A stretch of 64,000 nt of DNA from an uncultured Alphaproteobacteria bacterium. Its GTDB lineage: Bacteria; Pseudomonadota; Alphaproteobacteria; UBA6615. Below are positions 51,570 through 59,214 of this stretch, piece by piece. Made by a program: the position numbers and the translations under genes. The stretch is taken from positions 186,001 to 250,000 of the forward strand of contig CALSNJ010000007.1 in the NCBI GenBank assembly GCA_943787745.1. Direction: 5' to 3'. The notes beneath the pieces are model-generated. The model did no database searches. It was not told the DNA's origin and saw only the letters and a list, made by a program, of their open reading frames with translations. Every line of letters begins with the position of its first letter. Position 1 is the first letter of the stretch.

Positions 51570-53574
51570 AGAGGGACTGCGGCAGGCCCGCAGACGTCAG
51601 GTTCGGTTTTACCTCGGGGGCGTGATTGGTCTGGTCGTCATAGGCCTTGTGGTCATCGGGGTGTTGGCGTCGACCAGCGGAACGGTGATGAAGATCGCAC
51701 CGGAAGAAGCCGAACAGCTCGGATCTGTAGAGTTGGTTTCCGGGATAGGTCTGACGGTTGGCACCACTGTCTACAGCCTGAGCGGATCTCCTGTCGTCCG
51801 CGTTGCAGCGGAGGGGTTTCAAGAGGTCGTGCATACAATCAGGCCCGAAGAGGCCGGACGTATAGTTGCGGTGCGGCTTGAGGCTTTGCCGGGGCGAATT
51901 GATGCTGCAACAACCCGTGATTTGCCCGAAACCCGCTGGAATCTTGACGGGACGCAGATCGCGGTCGGCTCAGCCATTGATGTCGAGCGCGCCGCCGGCA
52001 GCTATACACTGAACGTCGATCATCCGCATTTTCAGTCCGTTGAGCAGCTTGTTGAACTGCGACGTGGCAAAACCGAAGAAATTCGCCTCGATCTGAATCC
52101 GGTCGCCGGGCGGATATCCATCAAGTCCGAACCGTCCGGGGCCGAGGTGTTTTTCGACGAAACAAGTCTGGGTTTAACCCCTCTTGAATTGCCGATGGCA
52201 GGCGGGGCCTATGCGGTTCGTATTGTTGGCGAAGATCGTCAGCCGGTTGAAGAAGATATTCAGATCACCAACACGGCACCTGTTCTGGAACGTCGCTACA
52301 TTCTGAAGCCGCTGACCTCGGTCTTGCGCATTCGTACGATCCCGGCAGGTGGCCAGCTCCTTGTCGATGGGCGCCGTGTTCCGGAGTCCGGAGAAATCGA
52401 AGTGACCGCCAATGAAGATCACACGGTGACCTATGTGCGGCCCGGCTATCGTTTCAAAAGCGAGACCGTGCGCCTGACATCAAAGGAACAACGCGAGCTG
52501 ACAATGCAGCTTCAGGAAGAGCTTGGCGTTGTCGATATTCGGACCACCGCGGGTGCGGATATTATCGTGGACGGCAAGAAGGTGGGAACGGGCAGCGCCG
52601 AGCTGCAGCTGCAGGCGGTCCCGCACAAGATCGAGTTGCGCAAAAAGGGCTATCGCACCGTCCGCAAGACGGTCACACCATCCGGCCAACGTAGTCTCGT
52701 CATTCGAGAAGAACTGATTGGCGAAACCGCGGCACGACTGGCTGAATCCCCACGTTCCTATACGAATTCTGTTGGTATCAAACTCAACCTGTTTGAACCT
52801 GGCGCCCTTGTTATGGGGGCCCCCCGAAGCCAGAAAGGTCAGCGCGCCAATGAGTTCGAGCGGCGGGTCAGCCTGACGAAAGCCTTTTATGCTTCGCGCC
52901 ATGAGGTGACCAATGGACAGTTCGCACAGTTTCGCGGCGGGCGGCGCGGTGGGACCTCTCGTCCTGTTACAGGGGTTTCCTGGGTTGATGCTGCCGAATT
53001 TGCAAACTGGCTCAGCGTGCGCGAGAAACTGACCCCTTTCTATCGCATTTCCAATGGACGGCTTGCGGATGTCAGTCCGACCAGTGACGGCTACCGTTTG
53101 CTCAGTGAAGCGGAATGGGAATGGCTGGCGCGGAAGGCCGGGCGCCCCGCCCAGACCGTTTTCACCTGGGGTGACACGGCGACCGTGCCGCGCAAGGCAG
53201 GGAATATCGCAGATGAATCTGCCAATGGGCTCACGCGGTTTTACGTGCCCAAATACAACGACGGCTATGCCAGAACGGCACCGGTCGGAAGTTTCCCGGC
53301 AGAAATGTCAGGGCTTTTTGACCTGACGGGCAATGTGAGTGAATGGGTGCATGACTTCTATTCCTTGCAGCCGCCGGATCGTGGGCAGGTCGAGATCAAT
53401 CCGCTCGGGCCCGGTTTTGGAGACTCCCATGTGATCAAGGGCTCCAGCTGGAAGTCGGGAACGCGGACCCAGTTGCGGGCCGCTTATCGAGAAGGTGGAT
53501 CTCAGGGCAGCGATGAAATCGGATTTAGAATAGGAAGGTATCTGCATGGTGCACAAAGCAATCTCGCGCGATAG
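51556..53574 (+). CDS. PEGA-repeat and SUMF1/FGE-domain membrane protein without catalytic cysteines
   Basis: A 672-residue protein. A short basic N-terminus and a helix at about 18-38 (GGVIGLVVIGLVVIGVLAS) anchor it, followed by three PEGA repeats (about 184-252, 255-321, 324-387) and a PEGA-like unit at 112-182. From about 410 a SUMF1/formylglycine-generating-enzyme-like domain runs to the end, with EPGALVMGAP, HEVTNGQFAQF, PVTGVSWVDAAEFANWLS, YRLLSEAEWEWLAR, GLFDLTGNVSEWVHDFY and GSSWKSGTRTQLRAAYRE. The latter segment holds the catalytic Cys pair in true FGE, but here no cysteine occurs anywhere in the protein. It therefore probably serves as a binding or structural module. It overlaps the preceding gene by 14 bases and the small gene by 29. 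Confidence 0.82.
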   Translation: MSAFEEGLRQARRRQVRFYLGGVIGLVVIGLVVIGVLASTSGTVMKIAPEEAEQLGSVELVSGIGLTVGTTVYSLSGSPVVRVAAEGFQEVVHTIRPEEAGRIVAVRLEALPGRIDAATTRDLPETRWNLDGTQIAVGSAIDVERAAGSYTLNVDHPHFQSVEQLVELRRGKTEEIRLDLNPVAGRISIKSEPSGAEVFFDETSLGLTPLELPMAGGAYAVRIVGEDRQPVEEDIQITNTAPVLERRYILKPLTSVLRIRTIPAGGQLLVDGRRVPESGEIEVTANEDHTVTYVRPGYRFKSETVRLTSKEQRELTMQLQEELGVVDIRTTAGADIIVDGKKVGTGSAELQLQAVPHKIELRKKGYRTVRKTVTPSGQRSLVIREELIGETAARLAESPRSYTNSVGIKLNLFEPGALVMGAPRSQKGQRANEFERRVSLTKAFYASRHEVTNGQFAQFRGGRRGGTSRPVTGVSWVDAAEFANWLSVREKLTPFYRISNGRLADVSPTSDGYRLLSEAEWEWLARKAGRPAQTVFTWGDTATVPRKAGNIADESANGLTRFYVPKYNDGYARTAPVGSFPAEMSGLFDLTGNVSEWVHDFYSLQPPDRGQVEINPLGPGFGDSHVIKGSSWKSGTRTQLRAAYREGGSQGSDEIGFRIGRYLHGAQSNLAR

Positions 53575-53701
53575 GCCGCGAATTCGCCGGGTCATTGTGC
53601 TGGCCGTGGCGCTTGCCATGGGGGGCGGCCTGATTGGTTTTGCCTATGCCCAGTCGAGTATCAGTCTGAATTCACCGGTGTCCTTCCCGGTGGACATATA
53701 G
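53546..53701 (+). CDS. 51-residue exported peptide of the vWA/proton-channel operon
   Basis: A small reading frame that overlaps the end of the PEGA/SUMF1 gene by 29 bases and stops 24 bases before the proton-channel gene. ATG 53546 has an AGGAAGG ribosome site. The protein is a basic N-terminus (ISRDRPRIRR), one hydrophobic stretch (VIVLAVALAMGGGLIGF) with a plausible signal-peptidase site (AYA before QSS), then a short tail SISLNSPVSFPVDI. Either a 16-residue secreted peptide or a single-pass membrane protein would result. I recognise no family. Its place inside the operon argues it is real. Confidence 0.7.
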   Translation: MVHKAISRDRPRIRRVIVLAVALAMGGGLIGFAYAQSSISLNSPVSFPVDI

Positions 53702-53725
53702 CGCGACAGGAGAGCGATTCCGATT

Positions 53726-54493
53726 ATGGCATCTGCAATCAAAAACACCCTCGCATTGGTCGTTTCGATCATCGTCGTTCATCTGATTTATGTTGGCTAT
53801 ATCTGGCCCGAATCAACACAAGTGATCGAGGCTGCGCGCGCAGCCGGCCAAAGTGCCCCGCGCGATCTGCTGGTGATCCTCAAGGATTGGGAGCAGGAAA
53901 TCTGCATCATCATGATGCTGTGGGGGACATTCATGATCCTCGACAAATGCTTTGCGATCCTGAAGGACCGTTACCTGTTCAATGTTGATTTGCTCGACGG
54001 TGCGGCCGAAGACGAGGGCGACCTCCTCACCATGCTCGACACGCTGGAGAAACTTCCCGACCGTATCCGGACCACACCGCTTGTGCGGACCCTTGCAGCC
54101 AGCCTTCGGCGCTTCCTGATTACCGAAGATGTGCAGAACACATCAGAGACCATCGATGCAAATGTCGAGGCGCTGGCGGTGAAACAGGAGGCTGAAAATT
54201 CCATGGTCCGGTATCTGATCTGGGCGATCCCGGCCATCGGTTTTATCGGCACCGTGCGCGGTATTGGTCAGGCATTGTCCCAGGCGGATCAGGCGCTTGC
54301 CGGTGATATCGCGGGCATGACCGAGAGCCTTGGTGTTGCCTTCAATTCAACCTTTGTGGCGCTGTTGATCAGCGTTGTGCTCATGTTTCTGCTGCATCAG
54401 CTTCAGAGATTGCAGGACTCCATGGTGACGGACACGCAAGAGTACTGCGAATCCTTCCTGTTGAACCGCATCAGCTCCGTGGGCAAAAGCTGA
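53726..54493 (+). CDS. MotA/TolQ/ExbB-type proton channel family protein
   Basis: A 255-residue inner-membrane protein with four hydrophobic helices: 8-28 (LALVVSIIVVHLIYVGYIW), 59-76 (ICIIMMLWGTFMILDKC), about 162-182 (YLIWAIPAIGFIGTVRGIG) and about 205-225 (LGVAFNSTFVALLISVVLMF). The IGFIGTVRGIG and AFNSTFVALL segments match the conserved channel motifs of TolQ and ExbB. Such subunits form a pentameric stator around two ExbD/TolR/MotB helices and conduct protons. The adjacent vWA proteins, whose single helices begin with a conserved Asp, are the likely partners. No ExbD or TolR gene is seen here. Confidence 0.85.
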   Translation: MASAIKNTLALVVSIIVVHLIYVGYIWPESTQVIEAARAAGQSAPRDLLVILKDWEQEICIIMMLWGTFMILDKCFAILKDRYLFNVDLLDGAAEDEGDLLTMLDTLEKLPDRIRTTPLVRTLAASLRRFLITEDVQNTSETIDANVEALAVKQEAENSMVRYLIWAIPAIGFIGTVRGIGQALSQADQALAGDIAGMTESLGVAFNSTFVALLISVVLMFLLHQLQRLQDSMVTDTQEYCESFLLNRISSVGKS

Positions 54494-55551
54494 GACCGCG
54501 CCGTAAATCCGAGGGGTTTAACCTCGCCTTTCTGGATGTCATGTCCTGTGGGTTGGGTGCGATCATTCTCGTGTTGATGCTCGTCAAGCACGATGTGGAG
54601 CATGTCTCGGATGAAAGCGAACGCCTGACCTCCGATCTCGAACGGCTCCAGAGCACCGAAGAGGAACTGAGCGCAAAAGTGGTGAGTGCGTTGCGCGCGA
54701 AAGCGGCGACAACGGGACAGGTTGAAGCCCTGGAGAGTGAGATATCCCGAGTCCGGCGCGAGCTTCAGGAAAAACAGGTGGAGATCACTGCACGTCGCAG
54801 TGAGGAAAAAACCCTCGAGGAAACGATCAAGACCATCGAGGTGCAGGACAATACCGATATTGTCGAAAACCGGCAGGTCGGTGAAGAAAACTACGTGATC
54901 GGATTGCGGGTTGAAGGCAAACGTATCGGTATTCTCGTCGACAGTTCGGCGTCCATGACCGAAGAGAAGCTGATCGATATCATCCGGAGCAAGAATATGG
55001 CTCCCGGTGTGCGCATTCAGGCTCCCAAATGGCAGCGCACACGTCGGGTTGTTGCATGGCTGCTGGCGCGATTGCCGCGCGATACAAGTGTACGCGTGGT
55101 GGCATTTGGGGAGACAGCGCAGGGCCTTGGAAACTCGGCTGGGGTGTCGGGAGGTGACGCCGCTGGATTGTGGCAGATTGTTTCAGATATGAACAAGATC
55201 GTCCCGGGGGGTGCGACGAACCTTGCGGCCGGGCTCAAGGCCATTTCGGCGCACAAGCCGACCGATCTGTATCTGATCACCGATGGTCTGCCGACGGCGG
55301 GAAATTCGGGATATCGCAGCCTTAACCCGTTCTCTGGCTGCAGCGCCTTGTGGGGCGGCTCCACCTCGATATCAGGTGAATGCCGCGCGCGCCTGTTTCG
55401 CCATACGGTCAACAATGCCGGTATGGATAAGGTCCGAACCAACGTGATTCTGCTTCCGCTTGAGGGCGACCCTGAAGCGGCGGCACATTTCTGGCGCTGG
55501 ACTGCGGCAACAAACGGGTTGTTGATCAGCCCCGCGGAGAGCTGGCCTTGA
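54490..55551 (+). CDS. vWA-domain membrane protein 1, ExbD/TolR-like stator partner (predicted CTG start)
   Basis: A 353-residue protein if translation starts at CTG 54490, whose CTGA overlaps the stop of the channel gene. The first ATG (54541) would cut the conserved anchor FLDVMSCGLGAIILVLMLVKH, which begins at residue 14 with Asp16. A coiled coil (about 35-110) follows, then a von Willebrand A domain with an intact MIDAS (D151-S-S-A-S155 in IGILVDSSASM) and VAFGETAQG, GGATNLAAGL, DLYLITDGLP. The paralog downstream shares the anchor and overall plan. The anchor plus helix-first Asp is the plan of ExbD/TolR/MotB, hence the stator reading. Substrate unknown. Confidence 0.78.
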   Translation: MRPRRKSEGFNLAFLDVMSCGLGAIILVLMLVKHDVEHVSDESERLTSDLERLQSTEEELSAKVVSALRAKAATTGQVEALESEISRVRRELQEKQVEITARRSEEKTLEETIKTIEVQDNTDIVENRQVGEENYVIGLRVEGKRIGILVDSSASMTEEKLIDIIRSKNMAPGVRIQAPKWQRTRRVVAWLLARLPRDTSVRVVAFGETAQGLGNSAGVSGGDAAGLWQIVSDMNKIVPGGATNLAAGLKAISAHKPTDLYLITDGLPTAGNSGYRSLNPFSGCSALWGGSTSISGECRARLFRHTVNNAGMDKVRTNVILLPLEGDPEAAAHFWRWTAATNGLLISPAESWP

Positions 55552-56504
55552 AGCGAAAATCCCGCGAGTTGGAAATATTCAGCCTGTCGTTTCTCGACAT
55601 CATTTCCTGCGGGTTTGGTGCGGTCGTTCTGCTTGTTCTGATTTCGACCTTCGCGGAATCCGTGCTGCCGGACTTCACATCGGAAACCAAGCAGGCGCTT
55701 GATCAGGTGTTGGCGGCTGAAGCACGTGTTGAGGCATTGGAAAGCGCGCTCGTGCAGGAAACCCAGACTTTGGAAGATATCCAGGACAGGTTGACCGAAG
55801 AGAGCACGAAAGCAGCCCGGGCCAAGAACCAACTACGTGCGGCGAATGCGCAAGCGGAAAGCCTCGATGAGAACCTGGCAGGTCTGGAGTTGGTTGAGCG
55901 TTCTTTGCGCGACAACCAGCGCGCGAGCATCACGCCCAATACCTCGGAGACCCGGGATGAGGAAGTCGGTGGTATACCTGTCGACAGCGACTATGTGGTC
56001 TTCATCATCGATACCTCGGGCAGCATGCAGGCCATCTGGTCGCGCGTGACCAGCGAGGTCGAGAACATCATCAACATCCACCCCCGCATCAAGGGCTTCC
56101 AGATCCTCAATGACAATGGCACGCATCTCGTTAGTGGGTATGCCGGGCGCTGGATACCCGACACCAAAGCACGCCGTGACAGCGTTATTCGATTGTTCCG
56201 GAACTGGAAGAGTGCGTCGAACAGCAGCCCTGTGGAAGGGCTTGAAGTTGCCCTGAAACGCTATGTGAACCCGAACCAGAAAGTCTCGATCTACATCTTT
56301 GGCGATGACTACACGGGTTCGAGTTACGACACGGTGATTCGCACCCTCCGGCGGGCAAATGCGAACCGCATTACCGGAAAGCCGCTGGCCCGTGTGCACG
56401 CGATCGGATTTCTCTCGCCAACATCCAACGGTCGTTTTGAGACCCTGATGCGTGAAGTGACGCGGCAGAACAATGGGACATTCATCGCGCTGCCGGTCCG
56501 CTAG
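55548..56504 (+). CDS. vWA-domain membrane protein 2, ExbD/TolR-like stator partner
   Basis: A 318-residue paralog of the previous protein. It starts at TTG 55548 overlapping the upstream stop (TTGA), with GGAGAG at good spacing. Basic tip, anchor FLDIISCGFGAVVLLVLIS (Asp17), coiled coil (about 45-120), then a von Willebrand A domain with MIDAS (D155-T-S-G-S159 in VFIIDTSGSM) and IFGDDYTGSSYDTVIRTLRR. Residues after the anchor should be periplasmic. The two vWA proteins may form a heterodimer, like ExbD2 or MotB2. It ends the operon; the next gene is convergent. Confidence 0.82.
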   Translation: MKRKSRELEIFSLSFLDIISCGFGAVVLLVLISTFAESVLPDFTSETKQALDQVLAAEARVEALESALVQETQTLEDIQDRLTEESTKAARAKNQLRAANAQAESLDENLAGLELVERSLRDNQRASITPNTSETRDEEVGGIPVDSDYVVFIIDTSGSMQAIWSRVTSEVENIINIHPRIKGFQILNDNGTHLVSGYAGRWIPDTKARRDSVIRLFRNWKSASNSSPVEGLEVALKRYVNPNQKVSIYIFGDDYTGSSYDTVIRTLRRANANRITGKPLARVHAIGFLSPTSNGRFETLMREVTRQNNGTFIALPVR

Positions 56505-56512
56505 AATTTTGG

Positions 56513-57193
56513 CTAGCGCAGGAAGCGAATCCATCGCCAGAGATTGAGCAGGCTGACGAGTGACCCGGCGACATAGGTCAGCGCGCAAGCCCTGAGGATA
56601 CTGCGTGCTGCGGGCATGTCTTCGGGCGGCAGATATCCGCCCGAGTCAAGAATCGGAAGCGCCCGCCCGAATGAGGCGTCGAACTCTACCGGCAGCGTGA
56701 TCAGGTGAACGACAACCGCGCTGCCCATTGTCGCGATTCCCGCAGCTGCCATGAGGAGACCAAGTCCGGGCGCTTGCGTGACCGCGCCGAGCAGGATCGA
56801 GCCGAAAAGGATTGCCGAGCCGATCTTCTGAAGACGGGCCGCCCATTTGACCATATCGGTTCGTGCGCGCAGAGGCGCATATCCGTTGCCGTCCTGCAAG
56901 GCGTGTCCGACCTCGTGGGCGGCGACCGTGACGGCGGTCAGCGAGCGGCCGTCGAAATTGGCTTCCGAAAGACGGACCGTCTTGTCTTCCGGGTCATAGT
57001 GGTCGCCCCTTTCGGTTTGTTCGACACGCACCTCGGACAGGCCGGCCTCGTCGAGCAGGTGCCGGGCGAGTTCGCCGCCGGTGCCGGGGAAATCAGGGCG
57101 ATCTGCGGCATGCCGGGACAACACCGTCCGCGCCCAGAGGCTGGGGCCGAATACGATGGCAAGCAGCAGTACGATGAGGATGAGCCAGGGCAT
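56513..57193 (-). CDS. Zinc membrane metallopeptidase, YugP family
   Basis: A 226-residue membrane protease of the Zn_peptidase_2 family. It has an N-terminal helix (LILIVLLLAIVFGPSLW), GTGGELARHLLDEAGLSEV, then the zinc-binding AAHEVGHALQD (HExxH) and C-terminal membrane helices (AILFGSILLGAVTQ, IATMGSAVVVHLITLPVEFDAS, where the Glu is the likely third ligand). ATG 57193 is chosen; the frame extends upstream through non-conserved sequence inside the permease gene. It lies 11 bases after the permease stop and may be co-transcribed. Substrate unknown. Confidence 0.88.
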   Translation of the reverse strand: MPWLILIVLLLAIVFGPSLWARTVLSRHAADRPDFPGTGGELARHLLDEAGLSEVRVEQTERGDHYDPEDKTVRLSEANFDGRSLTAVTVAAHEVGHALQDGNGYAPLRARTDMVKWAARLQKIGSAILFGSILLGAVTQAPGLGLLMAAAGIATMGSAVVVHLITLPVEFDASFGRALPILDSGGYLPPEDMPAARSILRACALTYVAGSLVSLLNLWRWIRFLR

Positions 57194-57204
57194 ATGCGGG
57201 AGTC

Positions 57205-58131
57205 CTAGCGGCGCACTGAGCGCGGATCGAGCGCATCCTGAAGGCCATCCCCGAGAAAATTGAAGGCCAGAACCGTCACAAAGATGACGGCACCGGGCCA
57301 GACTGCCAGCGCGGGCGCGCGGGTCGCGAGTTCCTGGGCGTTGGTCAGCATGTTGCCCCAACTGGGGATCGGCGGCTGAATGCCGAGCCCCAGAAAGCTT
57401 AGAACGGATTCAAGCAGAATCACGGATCCGATCGAAAGCGTGGTGGCCACAATGATGGGGGACACCACGTTGGGCAGGATATGCCGGAGCATCATGGTCG
57501 TGGACCCGGCACCCATGGCCTCAGCTGCGCGCACAAATTCCCGTGTCCGCACTGACAAGGTGGCCGCGCGAACCAGACGGGCGACCGTGGTCCAGCCGAC
57601 AATCGCGATAATGAAAACGATGCGATAGAGGCTCGCCATTTCCGAGGTTGCGATGCTTTCGGGAATACCGATTTTGGTCAGGTCGATCGCGGCAAGAATG
57701 ATCAGCAGTGGCAACAAGGGCAGGGCGATCACACCGTCCGTGGAACGCATCAGGAAGGTGTCGAGCCACCCGCCGCGGTAGCCCGCCAACAATCCGATGG
57801 TTGTGCCGATCACGGCTGCACCGATCGCGGCCACCAGACCAACGAGAAGTGAGATGCGTCCGCCATAGAGCAGGCGGATGAAGACATCACGACCGGCTTC
57901 GTCGGTGCCGAGCCAATGGATGGCACTGGGGGCGGCGTATTGGTTGAACAGATCCACCCGGGTTGCCTCGATCCCGAGCAGGCTTTCAAAGGCCGGGGCG
58001 AGCAGCGCGAGTGTGGTGATGGCAACAAGGATCACCGCGCTGACCATGGCGGACCGGTTGCGCCGCAGGCGCTTCCAGAAGAGGTTGGGTTCTGCCGTCG
58101 CGACGCCCGGGGACGTTTGGGCGATAGTCAT
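57205..58131 (-). CDS. Oligopeptide/dipeptide-type ABC transporter permease (DppC/OppC)
   Basis: A 308-residue permease with an OppC N-terminal tail (FWKRLRRNRSAMVSAVILV) and five or six helices. The transmembrane coupling loop shows the EAA motif (FVRAAEAMGAGSTTMMLRHILPNVVSPIIV), and the upstream segment HWLGTDEAGRDVFIRLLYGGRISLLVG is typical of this subfamily. It overlaps the DppB-type gene by 4 bases. No ATPase subunits are present in the window, so they must lie elsewhere. Confidence 0.93.
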   Translation of the reverse strand: MTIAQTSPGVATAEPNLFWKRLRRNRSAMVSAVILVAITTLALLAPAFESLLGIEATRVDLFNQYAAPSAIHWLGTDEAGRDVFIRLLYGGRISLLVGLVAAIGAAVIGTTIGLLAGYRGGWLDTFLMRSTDGVIALPLLPLLIILAAIDLTKIGIPESIATSEMASLYRIVFIIAIVGWTTVARLVRAATLSVRTREFVRAAEAMGAGSTTMMLRHILPNVVSPIIVATTLSIGSVILLESVLSFLGLGIQPPIPSWGNMLTNAQELATRAPALAVWPGAVIFVTVLAFNFLGDGLQDALDPRSVRR

Positions 58132-59093
58132 GCAGCTTCCAATACGCGGAAGGAAATGCGTGGATCGAGAACCGCATAGGCGATATCGGCCAGAAAGTTT
58201 CCGATCAGAACCACGAGCGTTGCCAGCAACAGGCCGACAAGCGCGAGATTGAAATCATTCCCGAGGATGGAATCGTAGATCAGCTTCCCCATGCCCAGAT
58301 AACCGAACATGGTTTCGGTAATCAGGGCCCCGGAGAAAAGCGCACCGAAATCGAGCGCGATGATCGTGGTCAGCGGCAGCATGGCGTTGCGCAAGCCGTG
58401 GCCGAACACGGTCCGGCCCGACCCGAGCCCCTTGGCGCGGGCGGTTCGAATGTAATCCTGGCGCAAGACCTCGATCATCGCTGCGCGGGCAAAGCGCGTA
58501 TATCCGGCAAGGCTGGCAATGGTGAGTGTCGCAACAGGCAAGATCAGAAATTCCAGCCGCCCCAGCAGACCTGTTTCGGGTGATCCCATACCCCCGGCGG
58601 GCAGCCAGCCGAGTGTCACGGCGAAGAACATGATGAACACAAGCGCCAACCAGAAGGGCGGCACCGAAATGCCCGCAAAACAGAACAGGTTGATCGCGCC
58701 GTCGAGGGGGGACTGGGGTCGGGTGGCGGCGATCACCCCCAGCGGGATGGCGATGGCAATGGCAACCAGCGAACTCAGGCCAAGCAGGATGACCGTGTTA
58801 CCAAGGCGCGGGAGCAGAATATCCAGCACAGGGCGATTATAGGTGCGCGAAAAGCCAAGATCGCCATGCAGAACGCCACCCAGCCAGTTTGTGTAACGCT
58901 CCCAGAGCGGCAGATCGAGGCCGTGCAGGCGCTTGAGTCGTTCGCCATCCGCAGGTGTCAGGTCCGGGTTGGACGCGATCATGATGTCGATCGGATCGCC
59001 AGGCATCAGGCCGATCAGCATGAAAACGATGAACGACATCACCGTCAGAACGATGGCCATGCCCAAAAGCCGACGTGTCAGGAAGCCGATCAA
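58128..59093 (-). CDS. Oligopeptide/dipeptide-type ABC transporter permease (DppB/OppB)
   Basis: A 321-residue permease with six helices: FLTRRLLGMAIVLTVMSFIVFMLIGLMPGDPID at the N-terminus, the GDLGFSRTYNRPVLDILLPRLGNT periplasmic loop, and the EAA-type loop MIEVLRQDYIRTARAKGLGSG. I set the start at TTG 59093 because a palindromic repeat (59099-59201) occupies everything upstream and the residues it would encode are not conserved. It lies downstream of the substrate-binding protein gene, with only the repeat between. Confidence 0.9.
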   Translation of the reverse strand: MIGFLTRRLLGMAIVLTVMSFIVFMLIGLMPGDPIDIMIASNPDLTPADGERLKRLHGLDLPLWERYTNWLGGVLHGDLGFSRTYNRPVLDILLPRLGNTVILLGLSSLVAIAIAIPLGVIAATRPQSPLDGAINLFCFAGISVPPFWLALVFIMFFAVTLGWLPAGGMGSPETGLLGRLEFLILPVATLTIASLAGYTRFARAAMIEVLRQDYIRTARAKGLGSGRTVFGHGLRNAMLPLTTIIALDFGALFSGALITETMFGYLGMGKLIYDSILGNDFNLALVGLLLATLVVLIGNFLADIAYAVLDPRISFRVLEAA

Positions 59094-59098
59094 AAAAC

Positions 59099-59201
59099 GG
59101 TCATGGCCGGACTTGTTCCCGCCATCCACGTGGTTGGTGCCTCGAAGATCGTTGTGGGGGCCGATGGACGTGGATGCCCGCAACAGGTGCGGGTATGACG
59201 A
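59099..59201. repeat. Dispersed palindromic repeat between the substrate-binding and permease genes
   Basis: Two arms, GTCATGGCCGGACTTGTTCC (from 59100) and the complementary ATGCCCGCAACAGGTGCGGG (to about 59193, continuing TATGACG), face each other over a 37-base gap. The left arm is the same unit as at 22183. As RNA the arms would fold into a long hairpin. Confidence 0.75.
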
Positions 59202-59214
59202 TGTCTTTCTGTCG

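Noticed and set aside
51556-53574. Reading the SUMF1-like domain as an active formylglycine-generating enzyme with a sulfatase partner
   Set aside because: No cysteine in the protein and no sulfatase gene in the window.
53726-56504. Zorya-type defence system (ZorA/ZorB with ZorC-E)
   Set aside because: The channel protein lacks the long ZorA tail, no OmpA-like ZorB domain is present, and no helicase or nuclease genes accompany it.
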